The notes under the pieces: model-generated
Told to the model about the DNA's origin: nothing
Databases searched by the model: none
What the model saw: the letters and a program-made list of their open reading frames with translations, nothing else
Made by a program: the position numbers and the translations under genes
Assembly: GCA_000961725.1 (NCBI GenBank)
Contig: LADS01000058.1
Span: forward strand, 230,084-294,083
DNA: 64,000 bases
Source of the DNA: Desulfobulbaceae bacterium BRH_c16a
GTDB lineage: Bacteria; Desulfobacterota; Desulfobulbia; Desulfobulbales; Desulfocapsaceae
Direction of reading: 5' to 3'
Shown: piece after piece, positions 7,293 to 16,304 of the stretch
Layout: each line of letters begins with the position of its first letter
How positions within the stretch are numbered: position 1 is the first letter of the stretch

Positions 7293-9500
7293 TTACCCCA
7301 GGTTGAGCAGTGTACCGATCTGGAAAATCGCAACAGCCATTAAAAATGCAAAGATGGTGTTGAACCCCATGGAAAAGAATGCCCACTTCCAGGAAGACTC
7401 TTTAGCAATACAGACAACTGTGACAAAGCACGGTGAGTAGAACATGATGAAAACCAGGGCGGCTACGGCAACTATCCTGTTCCAGTGAGAATCTTTCTGC
7501 AACCGCTGGCCAAGCGACATTGACTCTTCCACATCGACTTCCCCCATGGAATAGGCGGTCCCCAAGGTCGAAACAATGACTTCCTTGGCGGCAAACCCGC
7601 CGACCAGGGCAATATTGGTCCGCCAGTCAAATCCTGCGTATTGCGACAGGGATTCCAGGCTCGTGCCCATCCTTCCGGCAATCGAATTCCTCAGAGCGGC
7701 TTCCGCCTCCTCATTGTTGAGCGCGGCAAGACGTGCGTCAATTTGCTCTGCCTGTTCGGATATACTTTCCATGGCCGAGGTGCTTGCCGGTATTATTGCC
7801 GGGGAGTTCCCGCTGAGTATCGCCTCGCGCCTTTGAGCAAAATCCGCCGAGGTCTGCTCCGGCAGTCCGGGATAGGTCATCAGGGCCCAAAGGAGGATGG
7901 AGATCCCCAGGATGACGGTTCCCGCCTTTTTAATATACTGGTAGGTCCGTTCCCAGGTATGGATGAGCAGTCCGCGCATGGTCGGGAAGCGGTATGGCGG
8001 CAGTTCCATGACAAATGGCGTAGGCGCACCTCTCAGCACGGTCGAGCGCAGCAGTTTGGCGGCAAGCAGAGCGACAACCCAGGCCAGCATGGTGAAGAGA
8101 AACATGTACCTGGCTTTGTTCTCGCTGAAAAAAGCGCCGATGAGCAGGGCAAGGACGGGGAGTTTTGCCCCGCAGTTCATCAGCGGCACGGTCAGCAGCG
8201 TCGCCATCCGCTCCTTGGGGGAACGGAGGGTGCGCGCCGCCATGACTCCGGGTACCGCGCAACCGCCGGCTATGCCGCCGGAAACAATGAAAGGCATGAC
8301 CGACGAGCCATGCAGGCCGAAGATCCTGAAAACTCTGTCCATCATGAAGGCGACACGGGCCAGATATCCCGAATCCTCGAGGATGGCAATGCCGAAAAAC
8401 ATGAACATGATCAGCGGCACGAAACCGAGAACACCACCGACGCCATCGATGATGCCCGAGATAATCAGCGATTTGAGTGCACCGTCCGGCAGGGTTTGCT
8501 CGACAATATTGCTCAGCCAGCCGAAGCCCTGTTCCAGCCAGGCGACCGGAGCCTCGCTCCAGCCGAAGGTGAATTTGTATAAAAGAAAGAGGATGAGAAA
8601 CATAATCGCCGGTCCGACCAGCCGGTTGGTAAGAACCTTGTCTATCTTATCCGAAGCGTAGAGCCGGTCGGAGTCGAACTTTCTTGTTATGACCCCCTGC
8701 ATGAGCAGAGATTTGATGTATCCGTAGCGATGGTCGGCAATGATTGCCTCGGGATACACATCAAGGGTTGTCTTGGTGTGCGCGGTGATTCCGGTAACTA
8801 TTTCTTCCAGGGCCTGCGCTGTGTCTGGCTCGATCTCCCGGCCTTTCTCGAGGATCTGTTCATCGTTTTCGAGATATTTGATGGCGGTGTACCTGGCATG
8901 GTAGGTATCCGTCATGAAGGCCGTAGTGTCGATGCGTGCGATCAGTTCGGTGAGGCTGGTATCGAGATCGTCGCCGTATGAAATATCCAGGGGCTGCCAG
9001 GCATTCTTCTCCGCTGCCTGGCGAAGGGCCGCATTCAGCAGATCCTCTTTGCCGAAACCGCTGCGAGCGATGATGGGTATTACCGGAACCCGGAGATGTT
9101 TTTCGAGGATGTCGGCCCTGATCTCTATGCCGCGGTCTTTGGCCACATCCATCATATTCAGGGCAACGACAAGGGGCACGCCAAGTTCCAGAAGCTGGCA
9201 GGTGAGGTAAAGGTTGCGTTCCAGATTTGAGGCATCGACGATATTGATAACTACCTGCGGCCGGTTGTAAACGAGGTAGTCGCGGGCGACGAGTTCTTCG
9301 GCGGAATATGCGGTCATCGAATAGGTGCCAGGAAGATCGGTGATGATAATCTTCCGGCCTTGATAATGAAGATAACCTTCCTTGTGATCGACCGTAATTC
9401 CGGGATAGTTGCCGACATGTTGTCGAGCACCTGTCAATTGATTGAAAAGAGTGGTTTTGCCTGCGTTGGGATTGCCCGCCAGGGCCATTTTCAGCTGCAT
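7293..9500 (-). CDS. feoB: Ferrous iron transporter FeoB
   Basis: 735 residues, a usual FeoB length. The N-terminal GTPase domain has G1 G-N-P-N-A-G-K-T (9-16), G3 D-L-P-G (55-58) and G4 N-M-M-D (115-118), followed by a helical GDI region to about 270. The membrane part carries two Gate domains and the conserved G-x-x-V-M-P-F and G-C-A-V-P-G segments. It imports Fe(II) across the inner membrane. Last gene of a minus-strand feo run; feoA ends 66 nt upstream. Confidence 0.96.
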   Translation of the reverse strand: MQLKMALAGNPNAGKTTLFNQLTGARQHVGNYPGITVDHKEGYLHYQGRKIIITDLPGTYSMTAYSAEELVARDYLVYNRPQVVINIVDASNLERNLYLTCQLLELGVPLVVALNMMDVAKDRGIEIRADILEKHLRVPVIPIIARSGFGKEDLLNAALRQAAEKNAWQPLDISYGDDLDTSLTELIARIDTTAFMTDTYHARYTAIKYLENDEQILEKGREIEPDTAQALEEIVTGITAHTKTTLDVYPEAIIADHRYGYIKSLLMQGVITRKFDSDRLYASDKIDKVLTNRLVGPAIMFLILFLLYKFTFGWSEAPVAWLEQGFGWLSNIVEQTLPDGALKSLIISGIIDGVGGVLGFVPLIMFMFFGIAILEDSGYLARVAFMMDRVFRIFGLHGSSVMPFIVSGGIAGGCAVPGVMAARTLRSPKERMATLLTVPLMNCGAKLPVLALLIGAFFSENKARYMFLFTMLAWVVALLAAKLLRSTVLRGAPTPFVMELPPYRFPTMRGLLIHTWERTYQYIKKAGTVILGISILLWALMTYPGLPEQTSADFAQRREAILSGNSPAIIPASTSAMESISEQAEQIDARLAALNNEEAEAALRNSIAGRMGTSLESLSQYAGFDWRTNIALVGGFAAKEVIVSTLGTAYSMGEVDVEESMSLGQRLQKDSHWNRIVAVAALVFIMFYSPCFVTVVCIAKESSWKWAFFSMGFNTIFAFLMAVAIFQIGTLLNLG

Positions 9501-9566
9501 CGGTCTATGTCGTCTTTAAGTTATTGTGATGAAAGAGAAGAGTAACAAACAGTTGAGATATGAGGG

Positions 9567-9800
9567 TCAGTCGACGGTGACAAAAATATGGTCTGCTTCA
9601 TTGTTGCGGAGAGTGAGAGTTGTCTCCAGTACTTTTATTGCAACGGGATCATAGAGCGGAGCCCGGCCACAGATTGAGATTTCGGCGCCTGGGACAAGGC
9701 CCATTTCTCGCAGGCGATGGCCGAGCTGACCCGACACACTGATGGATTTGATGATTCCTTTTTGATTTTTCTGCATCTCGCGTAAATTGACGGTGCTCAA
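9567..9800 (-). CDS. feoA: FeoA-domain protein immediately upstream of feoB
   Basis: 77 residues from a TTG start with AAAGGAG about 7 nt upstream. The SH3-like FeoA fold is recognisable from G-x-L-G-H-R-L-R-E-M-G-L-V-P-G-A-E and the closing L-R-N-N-E-A-D-H-I. FeoA binds cytoplasmic FeoB and supports Fe(II) uptake. This copy is closely similar to the one at 10678-10920 (shared G-R-A-P-L-x-D-P-V-A and T-L-R-N-N-E-A-D), pointing to a duplication. Confidence 0.92.
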   Translation of the reverse strand: MSTVNLREMQKNQKGIIKSISVSGQLGHRLREMGLVPGAEISICGRAPLYDPVAIKVLETTLTLRNNEADHIFVTVD

Positions 9801-9835
9801 TCTCTTTCTCCTTTTGGCAGAGGGTTTTTTGTTTT

Positions 9836-10009
9836 TTATTTTTCATCTTCGGGTGGGCAGGGTGAACCGGGATTGCACGAACAGCAACCCCCACCGCAGG
9901 AAATTTGTCCTTTTTTGTCGATGGCCGCTCGCCATTGCCGCCAGAATTTCCGACCGATAAAAAAGGCACTGACAGCAATTATCGTCCAGACAATTATTGA
10001 TTGGATCAT
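9836..10009 (-). CDS. FeoB-associated Cys-rich membrane protein
   Basis: 57 residues, shorter than standard gene-finding cutoffs. ATG on the minus strand at 10009. One N-terminal membrane helix (residues 3-20, I-I-V-W-T-I-I-A-V-S-A-F-F-I-G) is followed by a basic stretch and a Cys-rich tail, S-C-G-G-G-C-C-S-C-N-P-G-S-P-C. This is the layout of the small FeoB-associated family found next to feoB in many anaerobes. It sits 35 nt upstream of feoA and in line with feoB. A role in handing iron to or from FeoB is inference. Confidence 0.82.
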   Translation of the reverse strand: MIQSIIVWTIIAVSAFFIGRKFWRQWRAAIDKKGQISCGGGCCSCNPGSPCPPEDEK

Positions 10010-10020
10010 ATTTCACCTTG

Positions 10021-10038
10021 AGTTAGGAGCAACTAACT
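10021..10038. promoter_or_regulatory. Candidate metal-regulator palindrome upstream of the Cys-rich feo gene
   Basis: AGTTAG-GAGCAA-CTAACT is a 6+6 bp inverted repeat 12 nt upstream of the minus-strand Cys-rich gene. Its TTAGGA...CTAA core resembles the perfect palindrome at 10491-10504. DtxR/IdeR-type sites have TTAGG half-sites; assignment to such a regulator is inference. Confidence 0.4.
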
Positions 10039-10097
10039 GATTGGGCAAAAAATAAGTCCGAATACATCGGACCGTTGAGACTGCTTAGTTGTTTTGA

Positions 10098-10409
10098 CTA
10101 CAGGCTTGTTACAAAAATATTGGCAGAAATGTCAGCGTCGAGGCTGATTGTCCCTCCGTGCACTTTGAGAATACACCGGTTGCCGTTTTCAGCGCAGACG
10201 ATATCGGCCTCAACCCCGGGATATACGCCCATTGAAGCCATCCGGGCACAGATTTTTCGGTCACCTGTTATTTTGCAGACTTTTACACGGCCAGGTTGAC
10301 CTTTCTTCGTGAGTGGTGCAATCAAGTCGTGGCATTGCTTTCCGGCAAAGCATGCTTTGATCTTGTCGGTGAAACAGCAACTGTTTTTCATTTTGCTTTT
10401 TTGACGCAT
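10098..10409 (-). CDS. FeoA-domain protein with N-terminal Cys-rich extension
   Basis: 103 residues from ATG 10409 with GGGAGAG 4 nt upstream; an internal ATG at 10391 is possible. The C-terminal 70 residues form a FeoA/SH3-like domain (R-V-K-V-C-K-I-T-G-D, then A-R-M-A-S-M-G-V-Y-P-G-V-E-A-D-I). The first 30 residues hold C11, C12, C20 and C26, absent from ordinary FeoA and from the other two copies here. The extension may bind iron or a cluster, making this a possible sensor or adaptor for FeoB. Probably first gene of the feo transcript. Confidence 0.82.
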   Translation of the reverse strand: MRQKSKMKNSCCFTDKIKACFAGKQCHDLIAPLTKKGQPGRVKVCKITGDRKICARMASMGVYPGVEADIVCAENGNRCILKVHGGTISLDADISANIFVTSL

Positions 10410-10433
10410 TCCACTCTCCCTTTTGATACTTCT

Positions 10434-10463
10434 TTAGGTAACCCAAACAATAACTTCAGTCAA
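10434..10463 (-). promoter_or_regulatory. Candidate feo promoter with overlapping palindrome
   Basis: On the minus strand, TTGACT (10463-10458), a 17-nt spacer and TACCTA (10440-10435) form a plausible promoter upstream of the gene starting at 10409. The -10 is covered by the imperfect palindrome TTAGGTAACCCAA (10434-10446). A repressor site over the -10 would suit iron-dependent repression. Confidence 0.45.
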
Positions 10464-10490
10464 CACTTTTTTCAAGAAGAATGAATATGA

Positions 10491-10504
10491 TTAGGACGTC
10501 CTAA
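10491..10504. promoter_or_regulatory. Perfect 14-bp palindrome TTAGGACGTCCTAA
   Basis: A perfect inverted repeat about 30 bp upstream of the candidate feo promoter. Its TTAGG/CCTAA half-sites recur in the other two sites near feo. Likely a regulator operator; the regulator is not encoded in this window. Confidence 0.5.
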
Positions 10505-10677
10505 CAAGAAGTATGGAGGATAAAGATTTTCGAACAATTCGAAAATCTTCAGGAAAGCTTCGGCTGTTTTTATATGGCTTGGCGCGGAGTGCCGAAGGGG
10601 AGGCCATGCGGGTCTCCCCCGGTCGATATTTTCCAAGTTTTGAGATGTGGATTTATTCCCGGGAACGAATAAATTTT

Positions 10678-10920
10678 TCACTGCTGTTCCGCTATTTCCA
10701 CCAGAATGAAATCCGCCTCGTTGTTTCGCAGGGTTAGAGTGCAATCCATGACCCGGAGTGCCACGGGGTCATTCAGGGGAGCCCTGCCTTGCACCGTTAT
10801 TTCCGTGCCCGGGACCAGCCCCATCTCTCGTATCCTCCGGCCAAGTTCTCCGCCGACTTTAACAGATTTTATAATGCCGGATTGATGTTTTGCCATCAGG
10901 CGCATATTGATAATAGCCAT
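10678..10920 (-). CDS. FeoA-domain protein (third copy)
   Basis: 80 residues from ATG 10920, with AAGGA 9 nt upstream; a TTG at 10929 gives three more residues. The FeoA core is complete: G-x-L-G-R-R-I-R-E-M-G-L-V-P-G-T-E, then G-R-A-P-L-N-D-P-V-A-L-R-V and L-R-N-N-E-A-D-F-I. It starts 44 nt after the glnS stop, so may be transcribed from the gltX-glnS side. A 268-bp gap with palindromes separates it from the other feo genes. Confidence 0.9.
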   Translation of the reverse strand: MAIINMRLMAKHQSGIIKSVKVGGELGRRIREMGLVPGTEITVQGRAPLNDPVALRVMDCTLTLRNNEADFILVEIAEQQ

Positions 10921-10964
10921 TTCCTGCAATCCTTAAAAACGCGGGTATATATGGTGAAGTTGCC

Positions 10965-12650
10965 TTATTTATTATTTGCCTGCCAGGAATCTCTTAATGT
11001 AACCGTTCGATTAAATATCGGTGCGCCGATTTTCGATTCGAGCGAGTCGGCGCAGAAATATCCCATCCGTTCGAATTGCACGCTTTCACCAGGCTTCACC
11101 TGCATCAGACTGGGTTCGGCCATTGCCGCGTCGATCACCACTTTGGAGTGGGGGTTCAGCTGCAGGAGAAAATCGACATCCTTATCGGCTTCCGGATCTT
11201 CCTCCTTGAAGAGCCGGTCATACAACCTGACCGTTACCGGTACCGCTTTCTCCGCCGAGACCCAGTGAATGATTCCTTTGACCTTGCGGCCATCGGGGGT
11301 GGCGCCTCCTCCCGATTCAGGATCGTAGGTGCAGTGGATTTCGGTGATCTTGCCGGTTTCGTCCTGCGTATGGGAAACATAGCGGATCAGGTAACCGAAG
11401 CGAAGACGAACTTCCCGGTCCGGTCCCAGGCGGTGGTATTTCTTGGGGGGATCTTCCATGAAATCGTCGCGCTCGATGAAGATTTCCCTGGTGAAAGGTA
11501 CTGTCCGTTCCCCCATGGCAGGGTTCTGCGGGTGATTCAGGATCACCAGCTCCTCGACTTTCCCGGCCGGATAATTATCGATAATTACTTTCACCGGGTC
11601 GAGAACACACATCCTGCGCGGCGCATTGACGTTCAGGTCATTGCGGATTTCGTTTTCCAGCACGGCCATATCGATGCGGCTTTCGCTTTTGCCGATACCG
11701 ATTGTCCGACAGAAATTGCGGAGCGATGCCGGCGTGTAGCCTCGGCGCCGCAGACCGGAAATGGTCAGCATTCGCGGATCGTCCCAGCCATCGACGTAGT
11801 TTCCGACCACCATCTTCAAGAGCTTGCGCTTACTCATGACGGTATAGGTCAGATTTAGCCGGGCAAATTCAATCTGGCGGGGATGGCAGGGAGTATTCAG
11901 GGTGTCGAGTACCCAGTCGTACAGGGGGCGGTGGTCCTCGAACTCCAAAGTGCAGAGGGAGTGGGTGATACTTTCCAGCATATCGGAGAGACAGTGGGTG
12001 TAATCGTACATGGGGTAGATCTGCCACGTATCGCCGGTCCGGTGATGATGGACTTTGAGAATCCGGTAGATGACCGGGTCTCTCATGTTGAGGTTGGGTG
12101 AAGCCATATCTATCTTGGCTCTAAGGACATGGCTGCCTTCGTCGAATTCACCGTTTTTCATGCGGAGGAACAGCTCGAGATTCTCGGCGACGCTTCGGTT
12201 CCGGTAAGGACTTTCCTTGCCTGGTTCGGTGAGTGTGCCGCGATACTCGCGCATTTCATTCGGAGTCAGCTGGCAGACATAGGCCTTTTCCAGCTTGATC
12301 AGTTCGACCGCGAAATCAAAAAGCTGCGGAAAATAGTTGGAAGCATACAGGGCTTTGTCGCCCCAGCTGAAACCAAGCCATTTGACGTCTTCCATGATCG
12401 ATTCGACATAGGTGACATCTTCCTTGCTTGGGTTGGTATCATCGAACCGCAGGTTGCAGGTGCCGCCGGTTTCTTCCGCTATGCCGAAATTCAGACAGAT
12501 CGATTTGGCATGGCCGATATGGAGAAAGCCGTTTGGCTCCGGCGGAAACCTGGTGATGATCCCCTGGTGTTTGCCGGCTTGCAGGTCATCGGCAACTATC
12601 TGGCGAATGAAGTCAAGCGGCCTGTGTTCTGAATCGTCTCTTTTTTCCAT
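10965..12650 (-). CDS. glnS: Glutaminyl-tRNA synthetase
   Basis: 561 residues. Class I signature H-I-G-H at 44-47 (P-P-E-P-N-G-F-L-H-I-G-H-A-K-S) and the KMSKS-type loop V-M-S-K-R-K-L at about 271-277. Full-length catalytic domain plus C-terminal beta-barrel anticodon-binding region. It charges tRNA-Gln directly; a tRNA-Gln(UUG) is encoded at 17531. GlnRS is common in gamma- and some deltaproteobacteria and is thought to derive from a eukaryotic source. Follows gltX by 27 nt on the same strand. Confidence 0.96.
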   Translation of the reverse strand: MEKRDDSEHRPLDFIRQIVADDLQAGKHQGIITRFPPEPNGFLHIGHAKSICLNFGIAEETGGTCNLRFDDTNPSKEDVTYVESIMEDVKWLGFSWGDKALYASNYFPQLFDFAVELIKLEKAYVCQLTPNEMREYRGTLTEPGKESPYRNRSVAENLELFLRMKNGEFDEGSHVLRAKIDMASPNLNMRDPVIYRILKVHHHRTGDTWQIYPMYDYTHCLSDMLESITHSLCTLEFEDHRPLYDWVLDTLNTPCHPRQIEFARLNLTYTVMSKRKLLKMVVGNYVDGWDDPRMLTISGLRRRGYTPASLRNFCRTIGIGKSESRIDMAVLENEIRNDLNVNAPRRMCVLDPVKVIIDNYPAGKVEELVILNHPQNPAMGERTVPFTREIFIERDDFMEDPPKKYHRLGPDREVRLRFGYLIRYVSHTQDETGKITEIHCTYDPESGGGATPDGRKVKGIIHWVSAEKAVPVTVRLYDRLFKEEDPEADKDVDFLLQLNPHSKVVIDAAMAEPSLMQVKPGESVQFERMGYFCADSLESKIGAPIFNRTVTLRDSWQANNK

Positions 12651-12677
12651 GAGTATGCCAGGTTAAAGATGAGTAAA

Positions 12678-14162
12678 TTAAGATGATTGAAAAGGTTTCT
12701 TTACGCCCCTGAGTCGCCGGACCACCCGATCTCTGCCGAGGGTCAGGACGATGTCGAACATCGATGGACCGGCGAGCTGGCCGGTAAGTACGGTGCGCAT
12801 GGCGTTAATAATAATCCCCGGTTTTATCTCGAGTTCATCGGCCAGGTCCCGCGCGATTTTTTCGGTTTCCTCCAAAGTGAAATCGGTACATCGCTCATAT
12901 CTGTCGGCGAGCTCAGGGAGCCACTCCTGCAGACCCGGATGCTTCAGCACATTTTTTTCCAGCGGCTTGGCATCGACCGTAAAATCGTCGGCAAAATAGG
13001 CTCTGCCGAGGGTGGTGAAATCCTTGAGAGTATGAAAACGGTCTCTTATCAGGGCCAGGGTACCAAGGTACCAGTCTTTTTTGCCGGCGGCGTATTCTTC
13101 ATCCCAGAGATTCTCGGCAACCAGTTCCTTCTCGATCATTTGTCCCAGTTCGGCGATGCCCATTGTGCGCAGATAATGTTCATTTATATGCATCGCTTTC
13201 GGATCGGTAAAGAATTTCGGATCATCTTTGCGGTAATTGAAAATGGCACTGCTTTTATTGATCCGCTCGAGCGAAAAGTCCCTGATCAGTTCTTCCCTGG
13301 AAAAGATTTCCCGGTCGTTGCCGGCGGACCAGCCGAGAAGTGCAAGAAAATTGTTGAAAGCCCAGGGGATGAAGCCGTTATCGCGATAAAACTGCACCGC
13401 CACTATTTCGCCATGGCTGCGCTTGGAGATTTTCGCCTTCTTTGTGTCGAGGGTGAGCGGCATATGACCGAATACCGGCAGTGGGGCGTTGAGCGCCTCA
13501 TACAGCAAAACCTGTTTGAGGGTGTTGGTCATATGGTCCTGGCCGCGGATTATGTGGGTGATCCTGTCTCTGATGTCGTCGACCACATTGCACAGCAGGT
13601 AGAGCGGTTTGCCGTTTGAGCGGACGATGACAAAGTCGTCGATCTCTGAATAGGCACACTCTATCCGACCGAAGACCTTATCGTCGTAGCCGAGCAGCCC
13701 GCTCCTCTCCGGGACTTTGAAACGAATGACAGAAGGCATGCCCGCGGCTTCTTTTTCGGCGATTTGATCGGCTGAAAGATTCCGGCAGGTCCGGTCATAG
13801 CCAAAGACCGTTTTGGCGGCGGAAGCGGCTTCGCGCTTTGCATCGAGTTCTTCCTTGGTGCAGAAGCATTTATAGGCGTTGCCCTGGACGAGGAGCCTGT
13901 TGGCGGCGGCTATGTGATCGCTTTCAAAATCGGTCTGAAAATACGGGCCTTCGTCAAAATCGATGCCGAGCCATTCGAGTCCTTCCAGAATCCCCTGGAT
14001 CGATTCCTGGGTTGAGCGTCCAACATCGGTGTCTTCGATACGAAGAATGAGTTTACCGCCGGTTTGCCTGGCGTAGAGCCAGTTGTAAAGAGCAGTTCTT
14101 GCCCCGCCGATATGCAGGTAACCTGTCGGGCTCGGCGGAAAACGCAATCTGGTTTCAGTCAT
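12678..14162 (-). CDS. gltX: Glutamyl-tRNA synthetase
   Basis: 494 residues from ATG 14162, which has AGGAG 5 nt upstream (the GTG six bases earlier would lie on the ribosome site). Class I H-I-G-G at 17-20 (S-P-T-G-Y-L-H-I-G-G-A-R-T) and K-I-S-K-R at about 244-248. The C-terminal helical anticodon-binding domain is present to the end. It charges tRNA-Glu for translation and tetrapyrrole synthesis. First gene of a gltX-glnS pair, divergent from serA. Confidence 0.96.
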   Translation of the reverse strand: MTETRLRFPPSPTGYLHIGGARTALYNWLYARQTGGKLILRIEDTDVGRSTQESIQGILEGLEWLGIDFDEGPYFQTDFESDHIAAANRLLVQGNAYKCFCTKEELDAKREAASAAKTVFGYDRTCRNLSADQIAEKEAAGMPSVIRFKVPERSGLLGYDDKVFGRIECAYSEIDDFVIVRSNGKPLYLLCNVVDDIRDRITHIIRGQDHMTNTLKQVLLYEALNAPLPVFGHMPLTLDTKKAKISKRSHGEIVAVQFYRDNGFIPWAFNNFLALLGWSAGNDREIFSREELIRDFSLERINKSSAIFNYRKDDPKFFTDPKAMHINEHYLRTMGIAELGQMIEKELVAENLWDEEYAAGKKDWYLGTLALIRDRFHTLKDFTTLGRAYFADDFTVDAKPLEKNVLKHPGLQEWLPELADRYERCTDFTLEETEKIARDLADELEIKPGIIINAMRTVLTGQLAGPSMFDIVLTLGRDRVVRRLRGVKKPFQSS

Positions 14163-14604
14163 GTTCACTCCTTTGGGGCAGTTACCGAACCTGCCGGAAC
14201 AAAAAAATATGGAGTCGGTATCATTGCCTTTTGATGAAAGAAATGATCCGATCGGTGTCCGTAGCCTGTGAAGGAAAGATTACAGCGCGATATATATATC
14301 TTTTTCATTATCAATGTACAACATTTTTACCGATGGGGCAATTTCCGAGAAAGGACCCGGTGAACCCGGATACTGTCTTTTGCGGTCAAAGCGCAAGGAG
14401 TCTCGAGAAAATCACTTTTTTTTCGGTTGTTCTCTCCAGGGGAACTTTGTATAGTTTTTCCTTCATTACCGAGATGTTGTTCCCATCCAATACATGCTGT
14501 TATTCGAAGTGAGCGGTTATTTTTCTTGCGGTTGGCCGGCCATGGGCGGGGATGTTCTCAGGGGCCGGAACAGTCGAGATCCAATTGCATTCAGGGGAGA
14601 GAAG
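14163..14604. other. Divergent intergenic region gltX / serA
   Basis: 442 bp between divergent start codons. It contains the serA-side promoter described at 14427 and a leader of about 150 nt before serA. I see no convincing small gene or riboswitch; the open frames crossing it lack ribosome sites and coding character. Confidence 0.5.
14427..14455 (+). promoter_or_regulatory. Candidate sigma-70 promoter of serA
   Basis: TTGTTC (14427-14432), 17-nt spacer, TATAGT (14450-14455), reading toward serA. Predicted leader about 145 nt. Confidence 0.5.
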
Positions 14605-16197
14605 ATGAAAGTACTGATTAGCGACAATTTGTCCCAGGTCGGCATTGATGTTCTGAAGAAATCCGGTCTGCAGGTGGATGTAAATACAGGATTGCCGCCC
14701 GAAGAGCTGAAGAAAATTATCGGCGATTACGATGGGCTGATAATTCGCAGCGCCACCCGGGTTACCGCCGAGCTGCTCGAATCCGCTCATAAACTGAAGG
14801 TTGTCGGGCGAGCGGGGATAGGTCTCGATAATGTCGATATTCCTGCTGCCAGCCAGAAAGGCATTGTGGTCATGAATGCCCCGGACGGTAATGCAACCAC
14901 CGCAGCAGAGCACGCCATCGCCATGATGATGTCTTTATCCCGTAACATTCCCCAGGCCTGCATGTCGATGAGGGCGGGAAAGTGGGAGAAGAAGAAATTT
15001 ATGGGCAGGGAGGTCACAGGAAAGACCTTCGGGGTTATCGGCATAGGCAGAATCGGCGGAATCGCCGCGAGCAGAGCGCAGGGTTTGAAAATGAAGACCA
15101 TCGCCTACGATCCGCACATGCCAAAAGAGATGGCTGAGAAAATCGGGGTGGAACTGGTCAGCCTGGAAGATCTGGCCAGACGCTCCGACTATATCTCGGT
15201 GCATGTTCCCCTGACCAAGGAAACCAGACATATCGTGTCGACTGCGTTTCTCGACAACATGAAAAACGATGCCATGTTTATCGATTGTGCCAGGGGCGGG
15301 GTCTGTGACGAAGAAGCGCTTTACGAGGCGCTGGTGAATAATAAAATCGCCGGTGCCGCCCTTGACGTTTTCGCCAAAGAGCCTACTACTCTGGAGAACT
15401 GTCCGCTTCTCGGCCTGGATAATTTCATTGCTACTCCGCATCTGGGTGCATCCACCAATGAAGCCCAGGAGAGTGTCGCTCTGATCATCGCCGAACAGAT
15501 CGCCGATTATCTTTTAAAGGGCTCGGTGACCAATGCGGTAAATGTGCCGTCCGTCAGCGATGAGGTTTTGGCTCAAGTCGGACCGTATTTGACGCTCGGT
15601 GAGATGCTTGGCTGTCTTCATATGCAGATTGCCAAAGGCGGAGTCGAGGAAGTAAATATTGAATACAGCGGAGAACTGGCAGAGCTGAAGACAAGCCCCA
15701 TCACCGTGGCTTTCCTAAAAGGGCTGTTCATGCCGATCCTGAAGGATGCAGTGAATTATGTGAATGCCCCGGTTATCGCAAAAGAGAGAGGTATCAGGGT
15801 CATCGAGTCGAAAAGCGACACATCCGACGATTTTGTCAACACTCTGTCGATCAAGGTAACTACCAGCGAAGGCGAGAATGTACTGGTCGGCACGGTGTTC
15901 GGGCGCAATGAACCGCGTCTGGTGAGGCTGAACTCGTTCAGGCTGGAGGCTTTGGTCTCCGGGCCGATGCTGCTGGTATACAATAATGATGTGCCGGGGG
16001 TGATCGGGGCACTGGGAACCACCCTTGGCAAGGCCGGGGTAAATATATCCCGAATGACTGTCGGACGCGAAGAGGAAAGCAACCAGAATATCATCCTCCT
16101 CAGCACCGATGAACTTGTTTCCAAAGAGTTACTGTCTAAAGTTCATGAATTGGCCGATATTACCAATGCCCAGGTCCTGGACCTGACTTCGGTGTAG
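14605..16197 (+). CDS. serA: D-3-phosphoglycerate dehydrogenase, long form with ACT domain
   Basis: 530 residues from ATG 14605, preceded by GGGGAGAG; the longer frame starting upstream lacks a good ribosome site. NAD-binding G-I-G-R-I-G-G at 146-152; catalytic R230, E259 and H279 (H-L-G-A-S-T). It is followed by the intervening ASB domain (about 320-450) and a C-terminal ACT domain (460-530), where serine binds for feedback inhibition. It oxidises 3-phosphoglycerate to phosphohydroxypyruvate, the first step of serine synthesis and so of one-carbon units. Confidence 0.96.
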   Translation: MKVLISDNLSQVGIDVLKKSGLQVDVNTGLPPEELKKIIGDYDGLIIRSATRVTAELLESAHKLKVVGRAGIGLDNVDIPAASQKGIVVMNAPDGNATTAAEHAIAMMMSLSRNIPQACMSMRAGKWEKKKFMGREVTGKTFGVIGIGRIGGIAASRAQGLKMKTIAYDPHMPKEMAEKIGVELVSLEDLARRSDYISVHVPLTKETRHIVSTAFLDNMKNDAMFIDCARGGVCDEEALYEALVNNKIAGAALDVFAKEPTTLENCPLLGLDNFIATPHLGASTNEAQESVALIIAEQIADYLLKGSVTNAVNVPSVSDEVLAQVGPYLTLGEMLGCLHMQIAKGGVEEVNIEYSGELAELKTSPITVAFLKGLFMPILKDAVNYVNAPVIAKERGIRVIESKSDTSDDFVNTLSIKVTTSEGENVLVGTVFGRNEPRLVRLNSFRLEALVSGPMLLVYNNDVPGVIGALGTTLGKAGVNISRMTVGREEESNQNIILLSTDELVSKELLSKVHELADITNAQVLDLTSV

Positions 16198-16304
16198 CGC
16201 CTTAGAATTGAATTTCGTGAAGGCATGTTTCCTCGCAGTGGGTAGTACTGAGTTTTATTGCGTTGAGAATATTGATTGTTAATCGATTGAAGAGGAGTAA
16301 AAAG

